Of a stretch of 64,000 nt of DNA, positions 8,704 through 17,440 are shown piece after piece. A model generated the notes under the pieces. That model had not been told where the DNA came from, made no database searches, and saw only the letters and a list, made by a program, of their open reading frames with translations. Numbering within the stretch: the stretch's first letter is position 1; each line of letters opens with the position of its first letter. The stretch is taken from contig CBDHFM010000030.1 of assembly GCA_965262505.1 (NCBI GenBank), positions 3,348,001 to 3,412,000 of the forward strand, written 5' to 3'. This DNA is from JACPPO01 sp965262505 (GTDB lineage Bacteria > Acidobacteriota > Vicinamibacteria > Vicinamibacterales > UBA2999). The translations under genes were made by a program, and so were the position numbers.

Positions 8704-9848
8704 GCCGGTACTCCCTCTGTGTCGATCTTCAGGATGGCGGTCACGCGCGCACCGCCAGTGTCTCGATTGCCGATATCGACGGTGCCGCCGTGCATCTCCA
8801 CAATCTGGCGGCACACCGACAGGCCGAGTCCTGTACCTCGACCGGTCGGCTTGGTGGTGAAGAACGGATCGAAGACGTTCTGCAAGTGCTCCTTCGGTAT
8901 CCCCGGCCCGGAATCCTCGATCCGGATGATCGCCACGCGCTCCCCTGGCATGTAGCGGTCGGCCATGCGGTAGCCGACGTATGTCCCTTCGCTCAGTGTC
9001 TCCACCGACGTCGTGAGACGGATCTCGCCGTCGGACCCGATGGCGTGAATCGCGTTGGTGAACAGGTTGACGAACACCTGCTGAATCTTGAATTCGTCGA
9101 GTCGCACCAGCGGCAGCGATTTGGCGAGATCCTTGACGACGACGATCCGTGCTTGGTCGAGATCGTGCTTGACGAACAGCAGCGACCTCCCGATGGTCGC
9201 GTGGAGGTCGGCAGGCGTGAGATCGAGCCCCTGGTCTCTCGAATAATTCAGCATCCCGCCGATGATCTTGTCGGCCCGATGCACCGCCTCCGTCATGTCC
9301 TCGAGGAGCTGTCGCGTCGACTCGTCGGCATTTCCGAGGCGTTTAGACAGCACCTTGACGCCGGTCAGGATCATCATGAGCGGGTTCTTGACCTCGTGGG
9401 CCACTCCGGCGGCCATCCGGCCAAGCGAGTCGAGCTTCTCAGACTGGATCAGCTGCAGTTGCGTGGCCCGGAGTTTGGCCTGGTATCGTCGAACCTCGCC
9501 GAACCAGCCCGCGCCCAGCGCAATCGAGATGTACGGGGCGATGACAAACAGGACGAGAAAAGGGCCGCCGACCAGCACGTCGAAGTACAAGGGCAAGAGG
9601 TGAAGGATAGTGACGGTGACGAGGCCGACGCCAAGGAGGATCGTCACGACGGACCAGCCCCGGTAGTGCGCCAGCAGGAGCGCGGGGATGAGGGCAAGGC
9701 CCCCGGCTAGAAGCTCCTGGTCGAGCAGGGCCTCCGGCCAGAAGACAGCCGCACTGACGGCCGCCGCCATCGCGACGAGCGATAGCGCCAGCGCCCTCAC
9801 CGGAACGGACCGGGCCGATACCCAGCCGATCAGTACGGCTGGGTCCAT
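8700..9848 (-). CDS. Membrane sensor histidine kinase
   Basis: About 382 residues from ATG 9848 (ATG 9872 and TTG 9914 are possible upstream starts; 9848 has a GAGGGGAG ribosome site). Four hydrophobic segments fill residues 15-115 with no periplasmic domain of note, then a short coiled linker and HisKA domain with the phospho-acceptor His at about residue 151 (GRMAAGVAHEVKNPLMM). The HATPase domain shows the N box (FVNLFTNAIHAI), G1 (IEDSGPGIP), F box (DPFFTT) and G2 (GRGTGLGLS). It autophosphorylates and should pass phosphate to the receiver encoded next. The signal is likely sensed in or at the membrane; nature unknown. Confidence 0.9.
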   Translation of the reverse strand: MDPAVLIGWVSARSVPVRALALSLVAMAAAVSAAVFWPEALLDQELLAGGLALIPALLLAHYRGWSVVTILLGVGLVTVTILHLLPLYFDVLVGGPFLVLFVIAPYISIALGAGWFGEVRRYQAKLRATQLQLIQSEKLDSLGRMAAGVAHEVKNPLMMILTGVKVLSKRLGNADESTRQLLEDMTEAVHRADKIIGGMLNYSRDQGLDLTPADLHATIGRSLLFVKHDLDQARIVVVKDLAKSLPLVRLDEFKIQQVFVNLFTNAIHAIGSDGEIRLTTSVETLSEGTYVGYRMADRYMPGERVAIIRIEDSGPGIPKEHLQNVFDPFFTTKPTGRGTGLGLSVCRQIVEMHGGTVDIGNRDTGGARVTAILKIDTEGVPA

Positions 9849-10017
9849 CGGACGGCTCCCCTCCCAACCCATGTCGATCCTGTCGGCTCGATAGGCGTTC
9901 AGGTGTAGGCCCAACGCGCATCAGCCCACGAGACCGGCACCGTGAGTCTCTGCCGCTAACTCTCTTTGTCGCAGTTGTTTACGCCTGGATATCTCGCGAG
10001 TCGGCGTGGGCGGGCCT

Positions 10018-10740
10018 TCACGGCGTGTTGCTCAGTCCCTCCAGCATCTCGATCAGGGCGATCGCGCGTGCGAGCGCGCCGTCCTGCTCGAGCAGGCGCT
10101 GGCGGCTCACCGGATCGATAGGCAGACGCTGGGACAGCTCATCCACGACCTGTTCGTCGGGGACCCCCTCCGGGGGCTGCTGGATGCCAAGTCGGCCGGA
10201 CAACGCCAACAAGAGAGACTCCAGCTGTTGCCGCTGGTCACCGAGGGCGATGGCGTCTTTCTCGTTCAGGACTTCTGGTACGGCCTCCACGTGCGCCAGT
10301 CGGTAGGTCCGACTATCGTCCTCGCCGGTGATGCGAAACTTGATCAGCCCGCCGAGCACGATGTTGTACCGCCCGTCGGGCAACTCCTCATAGTCCGTGA
10401 TCAGGCCCGCGCAGCCGATCGACGCAATCGGCGGCCGCCCTTCATAGTCTGCTTCGTAGCCCGGTTGGAGCATCACCATTCCGATGATGCGGTCACCCTT
10501 CAGCGCGTCGGCCACCATCGCGCGATAGCGCGGTTCGAAAATGTGGAAGGAGTATGACGCGTTCGGGAACAACGTCGCGCTCTGGAGCGGGAAAATCGGA
10601 ATCGTCGCTGGCAGCCCGCCGGCGACCGGTCGGTCGCCCGTGCCGGCCGACTGCGCCGCGAGGACGGCTGGCGCGCACAGGAAGCCGGCGATCGCTGTTG
10701 CCCCGATTGCGATTGCGCAGATCCGTATCTTGGTCTTCAC
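10018..10740 (-). CDS. Exported LON substrate-binding-domain protein
   Basis: About 240 residues: a signal peptide (ICAIAIGATAIAGFLCAPAVLA-A) followed by a LON N-terminal/PUA-like domain: 'TIPIFPLQSATLFPNASYSFHI' contains the family's typical PLQ...LFP start and 'FEPRYRAMVADAL' its second conserved block, then 'IGCAGLITDYEELPDGRYNIVL'. No protease domain is attached. GTG 10740 is preferred over TTG 10764, which would overlap the upstream gene. LON-domain-only proteins are usually cytoplasmic, so the export signal is unusual; substrate or peptide binding is the inferred role. Confidence 0.75.
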   Translation of the reverse strand: MKTKIRICAIAIGATAIAGFLCAPAVLAAQSAGTGDRPVAGGLPATIPIFPLQSATLFPNASYSFHIFEPRYRAMVADALKGDRIIGMVMLQPGYEADYEGRPPIASIGCAGLITDYEELPDGRYNIVLGGLIKFRITGEDDSRTYRLAHVEAVPEVLNEKDAIALGDQRQQLESLLLALSGRLGIQQPPEGVPDEQVVDELSQRLPIDPVSRQRLLEQDGALARAIALIEMLEGLSNTP

Positions 10741-10741
10741 G

Positions 10742-11164
10742 CTACACCCCCCGGCTGCGGACAAAGGCCACGAACACGCCGACCGCGGCGAGCGGCACCA
10801 GAAACGTCAGCAGGACCGCCATCGCCCCGAGGACCGGCGAGCTAGCGGCGAGCCAGTTCGCCTCCGGTCTCGCGGCCCACGTGACGAACTGGGCGGACGG
10901 CGTGTCGAGCCATAGGTGCGCCAGCGTCGCAACCACCAGTCCGGCCGACATCCCGATGCGCACCCGCGGCCGGGTGCGCGCGAACCATACCGCCGCGATG
11001 ATCGCGTACACGAGGAAGCTGTAGGTGAAGGGCGTCACTTCGGGCCGAAACGGCCATCCGTTATTGTCGACGCGAAGCATGTGGTCGACGTGGTGGACCA
11101 GCGCCAGAGCGGTGGTGATGCGAACCAGCCGTTCGGCCGGCGAAAAGCGGGAGAGGGTCGGCAT
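10742..11164 (-). CDS. Four-span membrane protein, unknown function
   Basis: A 140-residue protein with about four hydrophobic segments (for example FTYSFLVYAIIAAVWFA and MAVLLTFLVPLAAVGVFVA) and an N-terminal 'ALVHHVDHMLR' that places three His near the first span. No family recognised. Its stop is a single base from the preferred GTG of the LON-domain gene, so the two are probably one transcript. Confidence 0.6.
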   Translation of the reverse strand: MPTLSRFSPAERLVRITTALALVHHVDHMLRVDNNGWPFRPEVTPFTYSFLVYAIIAAVWFARTRPRVRIGMSAGLVVATLAHLWLDTPSAQFVTWAARPEANWLAASSPVLGAMAVLLTFLVPLAAVGVFVAFVRSRGV

Positions 11165-11203
11165 GCATCCGCCATCTTACGCGCGTGCGGGCTCTGCCGG
11201 ATA

Positions 11204-12487
11204 TCAAAGGTAGGGCCCGTGCCGGGTTTCGCGCGTCGCGATGAGGCCCGCCAGCGACAGCAGCGCGGCGACCGTGAGGTAGTAGCCGACATACTGCAGG
11301 CCGTAGGTGTTGGCGAGCCACGTGGCGATGTATGGCGCGAGCGACGCCCCGAAGATGCCGGCGAGGTTGAACGTGAGCGAACAGCCGGTGTAGCGGACCG
11401 CCGTGGGAAAGAGCTCGGAGAGCAGCGTGCCGAGCGGACCGTAGCTCAGTCCCATGAGGGCAAGACCCACCGCGACCGTCAGCACGGCGCCGGTCGTGCC
11501 CGCGAGGAACAGGGGCGCCAGCACGAGGCCGAAGAGCGCGATCGCGATAGTCACCCCCATCAAGACCCGTCGCCGCCCGTGTTCCGCCAGCAGCGCGGCG
11601 ATCGGAATGGCCCCGGCGAGGCAGACGACTCCCAGTAACTGGATCCAAAGGAACTGGTCACGGCTGAACCCCAGCGCCGTCGTGCCCCACGCCAGCGTGA
11701 AGACGGTCATGAGGTAGAAGATCACGAACGTGGCCAGCGCCACCAGCGTCCCCGCCACGAGCGTGCCCGGATGGTCGCGAAACACCACGACCATCGGGAC
11801 TCTCACGGGGGCGCGGTCGCGGAGCGACGCGGTGAACACCGGGGTTTCCGTCAGGGCGAGCCGCACGTAGAGGCCGACCAGCACCAGGGCCGCGCTCGCC
11901 ACAAACGGGATCCGCCATCCGAACGCGAGGAACTGCTCGTTGCTCAGCCGGTCCGACAGCGCCAGGAACACCGTCGTCGAGAGAAAGAAGCCGAGCGGGG
12001 CGCCGAGCTGCGGGAACATGCCGTACCACGCGCGCTTGCCGGGCGGCGCGTTCTCGACGGCGAGGAGCACCGCTCCACCCCATTCGCCGCCAAGGCCGAG
12101 CCCCTGCCCGAAGCGGCAGAGCGCCAGGAGCACCGGCGCCGCCAGGCCGATCGCGTCGTAGGTAGGCAGGAGGCCTATCGTCACCGTGGAGACGCCCATG
12201 GTCAGGAGCGCCGCCACCAGCGTCGTCTTGCGCCCGACGCGGTCGCCGAAGTGACCGAAGACGGCGGCCCCGACCGGTCGCGCGAGGAAGGCGATGCCGA
12301 AGGTGGCGAGCGACGCCAGCGTCGCCGTGGCGGGGTCCGCGGCCGGAAAGAACAGGGCTGGGAAGACCAGCACCGCCGCCGTGCCGTAGATGTAGAAGTC
12401 GAAGTATTCGATGGTCGTGCCGACGAGGCTCGCGAACAGCACCTGCCGCGGGCTGTTGACGGGGGCGATGGAGATCCTGCTGGACAT
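11204..12487 (-). CDS. MFS transporter, metabolite:H+ symporter (MHS) family
   Basis: A 427-residue, 12-span transporter. The N-terminus 'ASLVGTTIEYFDFYIYGTAA' and the loop-2/3 signature 'GHFGDRVGRKTTLV' with 'RFGQGLGLGGEWGGAVLL' are diagnostic of the MHS branch (ShiA, KgtP, ProP, PcaT-like), which imports organic acids, often aromatic or dicarboxylic, with protons. Length is normal. It is adjacent to, though on the other strand from, the Rieske/decarboxylase cluster, which makes import of that pathway's substrate a reasonable guess. It diverges from the gene at 12518 across a 30-bp gap. Confidence 0.85.
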   Translation of the reverse strand: MSSRISIAPVNSPRQVLFASLVGTTIEYFDFYIYGTAAVLVFPALFFPAADPATATLASLATFGIAFLARPVGAAVFGHFGDRVGRKTTLVAALLTMGVSTVTIGLLPTYDAIGLAAPVLLALCRFGQGLGLGGEWGGAVLLAVENAPPGKRAWYGMFPQLGAPLGFFLSTTVFLALSDRLSNEQFLAFGWRIPFVASAALVLVGLYVRLALTETPVFTASLRDRAPVRVPMVVVFRDHPGTLVAGTLVALATFVIFYLMTVFTLAWGTTALGFSRDQFLWIQLLGVVCLAGAIPIAALLAEHGRRRVLMGVTIAIALFGLVLAPLFLAGTTGAVLTVAVGLALMGLSYGPLGTLLSELFPTAVRYTGCSLTFNLAGIFGASLAPYIATWLANTYGLQYVGYYLTVAALLSLAGLIATRETRHGPYL

Positions 12488-12517
12488 GGCTGTGGGATTT
12501 CGTTAGCGTCTACTGCT

Positions 12518-13000
12518 ATGAGTGTTCTCTTGAGATATGCGCTGCGGGTGGTCTGTGCCGCGATGCTGGCGCTTCTCGCCACCTCGCCGCTGGCCGGGCA
12601 GGCTCCGACCGGTTTCGACCAGCTGGTGCTGTCCGGGGACATGGCATTCTTCTTTGGTCGGGGCGAGCCCGGCAACTGCACGCTGAGCAGTCGATTCGAA
12701 CGGGGTGATCCGGTCGGGTTCCGAATGACGGCTATCAATCCGGCGACGGGCACGCGCGACCGTGCGACGAAGCTCGTGGTACACCTGACCTACGCTGGCA
12801 GGACGGTCGATGTACCGATGCGCGATCGGCAGACCGAGCGGGAGCCGGAACGTGACTTCTTCGTGGCCAAATGGATCGTGCCCGATGATACGCCGACCGG
12901 GGTGATTCGCTATACCGTGACCGCGACGGATCCCCAGGGCCGCACCGGTGAATGGAAGCCCTTCGACGTGGAAGCGTCGCAGCTCACGATCGTCGAATAG
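12518..13000 (+). CDS. Exported protein of unknown function
   Basis: A 160-residue protein with a signal peptide (YALRVVCAAMLALLATSPLAG-QA) and a compact mature domain whose pattern (MAFFFGRGEPGNCTLSSRFERGDPVGFRM, then alternating beta strands to 'YTVTATDPQGRTGEW') suggests an Ig-like or beta-sandwich fold, as in proteins described only as 'hypothetical' in Acidobacteria and Rhizobiales. An open frame continues 750 bases upstream, but this is the antisense of the transporter gene; ATG 12518 starts the signal peptide. It may be a periplasmic partner of the catabolic cluster downstream (inference from position). Confidence 0.6.
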   Translation: MSVLLRYALRVVCAAMLALLATSPLAGQAPTGFDQLVLSGDMAFFFGRGEPGNCTLSSRFERGDPVGFRMTAINPATGTRDRATKLVVHLTYAGRTVDVPMRDRQTEREPERDFFVAKWIVPDDTPTGVIRYTVTATDPQGRTGEWKPFDVEASQLTIVE

Positions 13001-13076
13001 CGCCCGTATCCCTCGCCACGGTCTCGTCCGCTCGTGGTAAGACCTCCCTGTGAAGGTCCGCCGCTCCCCTGGCCAC

Positions 13077-14012
13077 ATGCTCCTGAAGACCGTCACCCGC
13101 ACGCAGGGTAACAACCAGGCGCTGAAGGACGGAACCGTCAGACCGCGCGGATTCACGTTCGACTTCGAGGATGTCCCCGTTCTCGTCAACGCGTTCCGCC
13201 GCATGGTGCGCGGCCTCGAGTTCGACGTCAGCGAGATGGCGATCACCACCTACCTCTGCGCGCGCGCACACGGCGCGCGCTTCACGGCGTTGCCCATCTT
13301 TCTCGTGCGTGCATTCCACCACGGCGCGATCCTGTACAACACGAACGCCGGCATCCGGGTGCCGAAGGATCTCGAAGGCCGGAAAGTCGGCGTGAACCGC
13401 GGGTACACCGTGACCACTGGACTGTGGGCGCGCAGTATTCTGCAGCAGGAACATGGCGTCGATCTGAGCCGGATCACCTGGGTGCTGTCGGGCGACGAAC
13501 ATGTCGCCGAGTACCGGCCGCCGGCGAACGTCGTTCCCATCGAGCCGGGGAAGACGATCGGCCAGATGCTGGGCGCAGGCGAGCTGGCCGCCGCGATCGG
13601 CGTCGAGGTCGATCACGCCGGCGTGAAGCCGCTCATCCCGAACGCACTGGAGGCCGGCCTTGTCGCATTGCGTGAACGTGGACACTATCCGATCAATCAT
13701 CTGATCGTGGTGAAAGACGACCTGCTCGAGGCGCACCCGGATCTCGCGGCGGATATCTTCGGCGCGTTTGCCGAATCGAAGCGTCTGTATCTCGAGCGTC
13801 TCAAGGTGGGGGCGATCGAAACGCCCACGGCGGTCGATCGGGTGCATGGCCGAGTAATGGAGATCACGGGCGACCCGTTGCCCTACGGCATCGAGCCGAA
13901 CCGAGCGGTGCTCGAGGAGCTCATGGACCATGCGCTGACGCAGGGCATCATCACGACGCGGGTCGCGCCCGAGGCGTTCTTCCCGCGCAGCACGCACGGG
14001 CTGGCCGCGTGA
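13077..14012 (+). CDS. 4,5-dihydroxyphthalate decarboxylase-like protein (Pht5 / PBP2 fold)
   Basis: About 311 residues (320 from GTG 13050). The order of motifs matches the Pht5 family: 'DGTVRPRGFTFDFEDVP', 'FDVSEMAITTYLCARA', 'RAFHHGAILYNTNAGIRVPK', 'LEGRKVGVNRGYTVTTGLWAR' and 'WVLSGDEHV'. The fold is that of periplasmic binding proteins, but there is no signal peptide, as in the enzyme that decarboxylates 4,5-dihydroxyphthalate to protocatechuate. ATG 13077 fits family starts better than GTG. It leads a cluster with a Rieske oxygenase of the phthalate 4,5-dioxygenase type, which would make its substrate. Many relatives are untested, so the exact substrate is open. Confidence 0.75.
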   Translation: MLLKTVTRTQGNNQALKDGTVRPRGFTFDFEDVPVLVNAFRRMVRGLEFDVSEMAITTYLCARAHGARFTALPIFLVRAFHHGAILYNTNAGIRVPKDLEGRKVGVNRGYTVTTGLWARSILQQEHGVDLSRITWVLSGDEHVAEYRPPANVVPIEPGKTIGQMLGAGELAAAIGVEVDHAGVKPLIPNALEAGLVALRERGHYPINHLIVVKDDLLEAHPDLAADIFGAFAESKRLYLERLKVGAIETPTAVDRVHGRVMEITGDPLPYGIEPNRAVLEELMDHALTQGIITTRVAPEAFFPRSTHGLAA

Positions 14013-14058
14013 CGGGTGCGGTACCTGTCGCGGCCAGTTCCTGACAGAGGAGTCTTCG

Positions 14059-15345
14059 ATGCTCAGGAAAGAACAGAACGACCTGCTCACACAGACCGGC
14101 CCGGGCACGCCCATGGGCCAGCTGTTCCGGCGCTACTGGTTGCCGGTGCTCCTGGCCGAGGAACTGCCCGAGCCCGAGTGCCCCCCCGTCCGCGTGAAGC
14201 TCCTGTCGGAGCGGCTGCTCGCGTGGCGCGACACACAGGGTCGCTACGCGCTCACGGATGAATTCTGCGCGCATCGCGGTATATCGCTCTGGTTCGGGCG
14301 CAACGAGGAGGACGGCCTGCGGTGCCCGTATCACGGCTGGAAGTACGACCACACGGGGCAGTGCGTCGAGATGCCGTCGGAACCGGCCGAGAGCGGATTC
14401 TGCCGGAAGATCAAGCTCGCCTCCTATCCGCTCGTCGAGCGCGGCGGCGTGTTGTGGGCCTACCTGGGACCGCCCGAGCTGCGGCCCCCGCTGCCCGAAT
14501 GGGAATTCGCGACCGTTCCGGCGGACCGCCGCTTCGTGTCGAAGCGGGAGCAGGAATGCAACTGGCTCCAGGCGCTGGAGGGTGGCATTGATTCGAGCCA
14601 CGTCTCGTTTCTTCATCGCGGGGATCTGAACACTGATCCCCTCTTCAAGGGGTCCAGGGGCAACCAGTACAACCTTGACGACGCGCGACCCGTGTTCGAG
14701 GTGGTCGAGAGCCCCGGAGGCCTGTACATCGGCGCCCGCCGCAACGCCCAGCAGGGCAACTATTACTGGCGAGTCACGCAGTGGGTTATGCCCTCTTTTA
14801 CGATGATCCCACCGCGCGCGGACCATCCAGTACACGGCCATTTCTGGGTTCCGATCGATGACGAGCAGTGCTGGACGTGGAGTTTCGACTACAAGGTGAC
14901 GCGCCCACTCGCGCCGCAGGAGTTGCAGTCGATGCGCGCCGGAAAAGGCATTCACGTCTATTGCCCGCCAGGCACCTTCCGCCCGCTCGCGAACAAGGAC
15001 AACGATTACCTCATGGACCGCGCGGCGCAGCGGCGCGGCGAGACGTTCAGCGGCGTCCAGGGCTTCGGCATGCAGGACGCATCGGTCCAGGAGAGCATGG
15101 GGCCGGTCGTCGACCGCACGAAAGAGAACCTCGTGGCGACCGACAGCGGCATCATCATGGCGCGCCATCGGCTGCTGCGGTCGGTCAAGGCGATGGTCGA
15201 GAAGAACGTGACGCCGCCCGGTCTCGATCCCGCGCACCAGCGGTGTCGCTCCGCCGCGGTTGTGCTCCCGCCGGATCAGCCCTTCAAGGACGCGGCGAAG
15301 GCCGCGCTCGTCGTGCAGGACGATCGCGAGCACGTCACGATCTGA
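14059..15345 (+). CDS. Rieske non-haem iron oxygenase, phthalate 4,5-dioxygenase-like large subunit
   Basis: A 428-residue oxygenase. The Rieske 2Fe-2S site is CAHRG (residues about 69-73) with CPYHGW (about 90-95). The catalytic domain has 'NWLQALEGGIDSSHVSFLH' (about 170), supplying the bridging Asp and two His ligands of the mononuclear iron, as in phthalate dioxygenase and related O-demethylases. The Rieske reductase is not encoded nearby. ATG 14059 follows an AGAGGAG ribosome site. Together with the decarboxylase-like gene 46 bp upstream it suggests hydroxylation then decarboxylation of a carboxylated aromatic ring; the actual substrate is not readable. Confidence 0.85.
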   Translation: MLRKEQNDLLTQTGPGTPMGQLFRRYWLPVLLAEELPEPECPPVRVKLLSERLLAWRDTQGRYALTDEFCAHRGISLWFGRNEEDGLRCPYHGWKYDHTGQCVEMPSEPAESGFCRKIKLASYPLVERGGVLWAYLGPPELRPPLPEWEFATVPADRRFVSKREQECNWLQALEGGIDSSHVSFLHRGDLNTDPLFKGSRGNQYNLDDARPVFEVVESPGGLYIGARRNAQQGNYYWRVTQWVMPSFTMIPPRADHPVHGHFWVPIDDEQCWTWSFDYKVTRPLAPQELQSMRAGKGIHVYCPPGTFRPLANKDNDYLMDRAAQRRGETFSGVQGFGMQDASVQESMGPVVDRTKENLVATDSGIIMARHRLLRSVKAMVEKNVTPPGLDPAHQRCRSAAVVLPPDQPFKDAAKAALVVQDDREHVTI

Positions 15346-15347
15346 GC

Positions 15348-15803
15348 ATGACCAGCGAAAGCGCGCGGATGAGCAGCGCCGCTGAGGCGCGGTTCCGGGT
15401 CGACGCACCGAACTCGAGGCCTCGCGCGGTGAAGGTGATCGCCCTCGACGCGCAGAGCGAGCCTGTCGTTGATGCACTCGCGCAACGGCAGTGGAGTAAG
15501 GCGGCGTTCTTCACGGCGGCGGAACTCACGTCGGACGCCGAGCGCTTGCGCGAGGCGATCGACACGGCCGACCTCGTCGTGATGGTCGCGACAGCCGGCG
15601 GGCACCCACGTGACGTCGCGCTCATCGGCGAGGCCTGCACCCGCAAGCGCGTGACGACGACTGGCTTGATCGTGTGTGAGGCAGACACCTCCGATGAGGC
15701 CCTGTCGGAGACGCTGGGCTGGCTGCGGCCGTGGATGCTGATGCTCGCGATCGCGAGCTCGAGGGACTACATCGAGGACATGCTGCTCGCCCTGCGCGCG
15801 TAA
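15348..15803 (+). CDS. Unknown protein of the Rieske cluster
   Basis: A 151-residue soluble protein two bases after the Rieske oxygenase stop, so clearly co-translated. After a variable start, 'RPRAVKVIALDAQSEPVVDALAQ' looks like the first strand-loop of a nucleotide-binding or FtsZ/GTPase-like Rossmann domain, followed by 'DTADLVVMVATAGGHPRDVALIGEA' and 'RVTTTGLIV'. No cysteines suited to electron transfer are seen, so it is not an obvious ferredoxin or reductase. I do not recognise the family. An upstream extension of the frame lies inside the oxygenase gene and is discarded. Confidence 0.55.
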   Translation: MTSESARMSSAAEARFRVDAPNSRPRAVKVIALDAQSEPVVDALAQRQWSKAAFFTAAELTSDAERLREAIDTADLVVMVATAGGHPRDVALIGEACTRKRVTTTGLIVCEADTSDEALSETLGWLRPWMLMLAIASSRDYIEDMLLALRA

Positions 15804-15870
15804 GTGGTCGGTCAGCGCCGATCGAGGAAGGCCAGGAGGCGGGCGGGCATGAGCCGCGAACGGCGAATCA

Positions 15871-16701
15871 TCACTTCCGACGCGCGCCCTTGATCTGCCG
15901 CGCCGCGCGCACGTCGCCGGCATACTCGGTGATCGCGTCCAGGGCGGTCCTGGCCACGTTGGCGTAGGTCTCGGCGGGCGTGTCGAGGTTGCTGGCGGCA
16001 TAGCCGATCGCGGCGTGCGCCATGCGCATGCGGCCGTCGAGCCAGGGCCCGCCGCCGAGACCACCGATCACCGGAATCGCCGCGGCGCTCACGACGGCGG
16101 GGCCGGCCACCGGGCCGGAGTTGGTGAAGTCGAGCAGCGACGCGCCGGCGGCCTCGAGGCGCCTGGCCTCTTCCACGAGACGGGTGGTCATCTCCGGCGG
16201 CACTTCGGCCCCGGGCCCCGTTGCGACGGCGTACGGTATGCCGAGTTGCGGCGCCGTCTGCGGCGTGATGCCGAACTGCGCGAACACCGGAATGCCCTCA
16301 CCCACGATGGCGCGCACCGCGTCGGGGAAATCGGCCGCCCCATCCAGCTTGACCAGGTCGGCGCCGCCTTCCTTGACGAGACGCACGGCCGCCTGCACGG
16401 CCGCCTCGGTACTCTCCTGCAGCGGGCCGAACGGAAAGTCGCAGCTCACGAGCGCCCGCGTCACCCCGCGGCGCACGGCCTTGCAGACGACGAGCATCTC
16501 GTCCAGCGTCACGTCGAGCGGAGTCGGATGGCCCCAGAGGTTGACGCCCACCGAGTCGCCGACCGAGATAAGATCGACGCTGGCCCGGTCGGCGATCTGC
16601 GCCATCTGGTAGTCCCACGCCACGACGCCGACGATCTTCGTCCCGTCGCGCTTCATCTGCTGGAGCGCGGGGATCGTCACGGCGGGCCCGTTCGAGGGCA
16701 T
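15871..16701 (-). CDS. PanB-like hydroxymethyltransferase (ketopantoate synthase superfamily)
   Basis: A 276-residue TIM-barrel enzyme of the PanB family. Conserved blocks: 'VGVVAWDYQMAQIADRASVD', 'ISVGDSVGVNLWGHPTPLDV', 'LDEMLVVCKAVRRGV', 'DFPFGPLQES' and 'ADLVKLDGA'; the metal-binding Asp in VGDS is kept, while the usual 'KLEGG' is 'KLDGA'. ATG 16701 has a GGAG site and begins the conserved part; GTG 16716 would overlap the upstream stop. True PanB makes ketopantoate from oxoisovalerate and methylene-THF, but here it sits beside an RraA-like aldolase and a dehydrogenase and far from panC, so an aldol reaction on a catabolic oxo-acid is more likely (inference). Confidence 0.75.
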   Translation of the reverse strand: MPSNGPAVTIPALQQMKRDGTKIVGVVAWDYQMAQIADRASVDLISVGDSVGVNLWGHPTPLDVTLDEMLVVCKAVRRGVTRALVSCDFPFGPLQESTEAAVQAAVRLVKEGGADLVKLDGAADFPDAVRAIVGEGIPVFAQFGITPQTAPQLGIPYAVATGPGAEVPPEMTTRLVEEARRLEAAGASLLDFTNSGPVAGPAVVSAAAIPVIGGLGGGPWLDGRMRMAHAAIGYAASNLDTPAETYANVARTALDAITEYAGDVRAARQIKGARRK

Positions 16702-16712
16702 GCGCTCCGTTC

Positions 16713-17414
16713 TCACAAGGTCTCTCCGTCCCGAAGGAGCCCGGCCGCCCGCAGCGCGCCATCGAGCCACGACGGACGGATGTTCGTGCCGGACGCGATC
16801 TCCTCGAAACGCAAGCGCTCCTCTGTCATCTTGTGTGCCGCCGGTGTCAGGAGTGATGCCACCCTGTCACGTTCGATCACCACCACGCCGTCCCCGTCGC
16901 CGACCACGAGGTCCCCAGGGTTGACGGCGACGCCGCCGCACGAGATCGGCCAGTTGATGCGGCCAGCCACGCTCTTCGTCGGCCCCTTGGGATTGGACCC
17001 CACCGAGTAGACCGGAAAGTCGAGCGCGAACAGGTCTTCCGTGTCGCGATGCGCGCCGTCCAGAACGACCCCGCCCAGTTTCAGCTTCTTGCAGGTGGTG
17101 ATCATGATCGCGCCCATCAGCGCGCAACTCCGGTCACCCTTTCCGTCGACCACCAGCACATCGCCGGGCTGCGCCAGCGCCATCGCCGCGTGAATCATCA
17201 GGTTGTCGCCGGGGCGGACCTCGATCGTGAACGCGGGGCCCGCAAGGCGTGTCGAGCGCGAGAGCGGCGTGATGCGCCCGTCGAGCGTGCCGCGGCGTCC
17301 GGCCACGTCGGCAAGGATTGAGGCGGCAAACGCCGACGTCTGGGCGACCAGGGCCGGCGGCACACGCTCGAAGTCGCGGCGGATCGCCGGGGAAGACGCG
17401 CTGCGGCTGTTCAT
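16713..17414 (-). CDS. RraA-like aldolase (4-carboxy-4-hydroxy-2-oxoadipate / HMG aldolase family)
   Basis: A 233-residue protein of the RraA/CHA-aldolase family. The metal-binding 'LDGAHRDTEDL' holds the Arg-Asp pair that separates class II HMG/CHA pyruvate aldolases, and 'GDLVVGDGDGVVVIERD' is the family signature. CHA aldolase performs the last step of protocatechuate 4,5-cleavage and of gallate degradation, splitting to pyruvate and oxaloacetate, which fits the aromatic-acid theme. The frame extends upstream, but ATG 17414 gives normal length and stays clear of the dehydrogenase gene. RraA-type RNase E inhibitors share the fold but lack this context. Confidence 0.8.
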   Translation of the reverse strand: MNSRSASSPAIRRDFERVPPALVAQTSAFAASILADVAGRRGTLDGRITPLSRSTRLAGPAFTIEVRPGDNLMIHAAMALAQPGDVLVVDGKGDRSCALMGAIMITTCKKLKLGGVVLDGAHRDTEDLFALDFPVYSVGSNPKGPTKSVAGRINWPISCGGVAVNPGDLVVGDGDGVVVIERDRVASLLTPAAHKMTEERLRFEEIASGTNIRPSWLDGALRAAGLLRDGETL

Positions 17415-17440
17415 ACGGATGCCCTCAGCCTCCGCGCCCG

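Noticed and set aside
11771..12517. Plus-strand frame leading into the exported 160-residue protein
   Set aside because: Antisense of the MHS transporter, highly charged, and the signal peptide starts only at 12518.
13951..15477. 508-codon minus-strand frame
   Set aside because: Exactly opposite the Rieske oxygenase; a GC-codon shadow.
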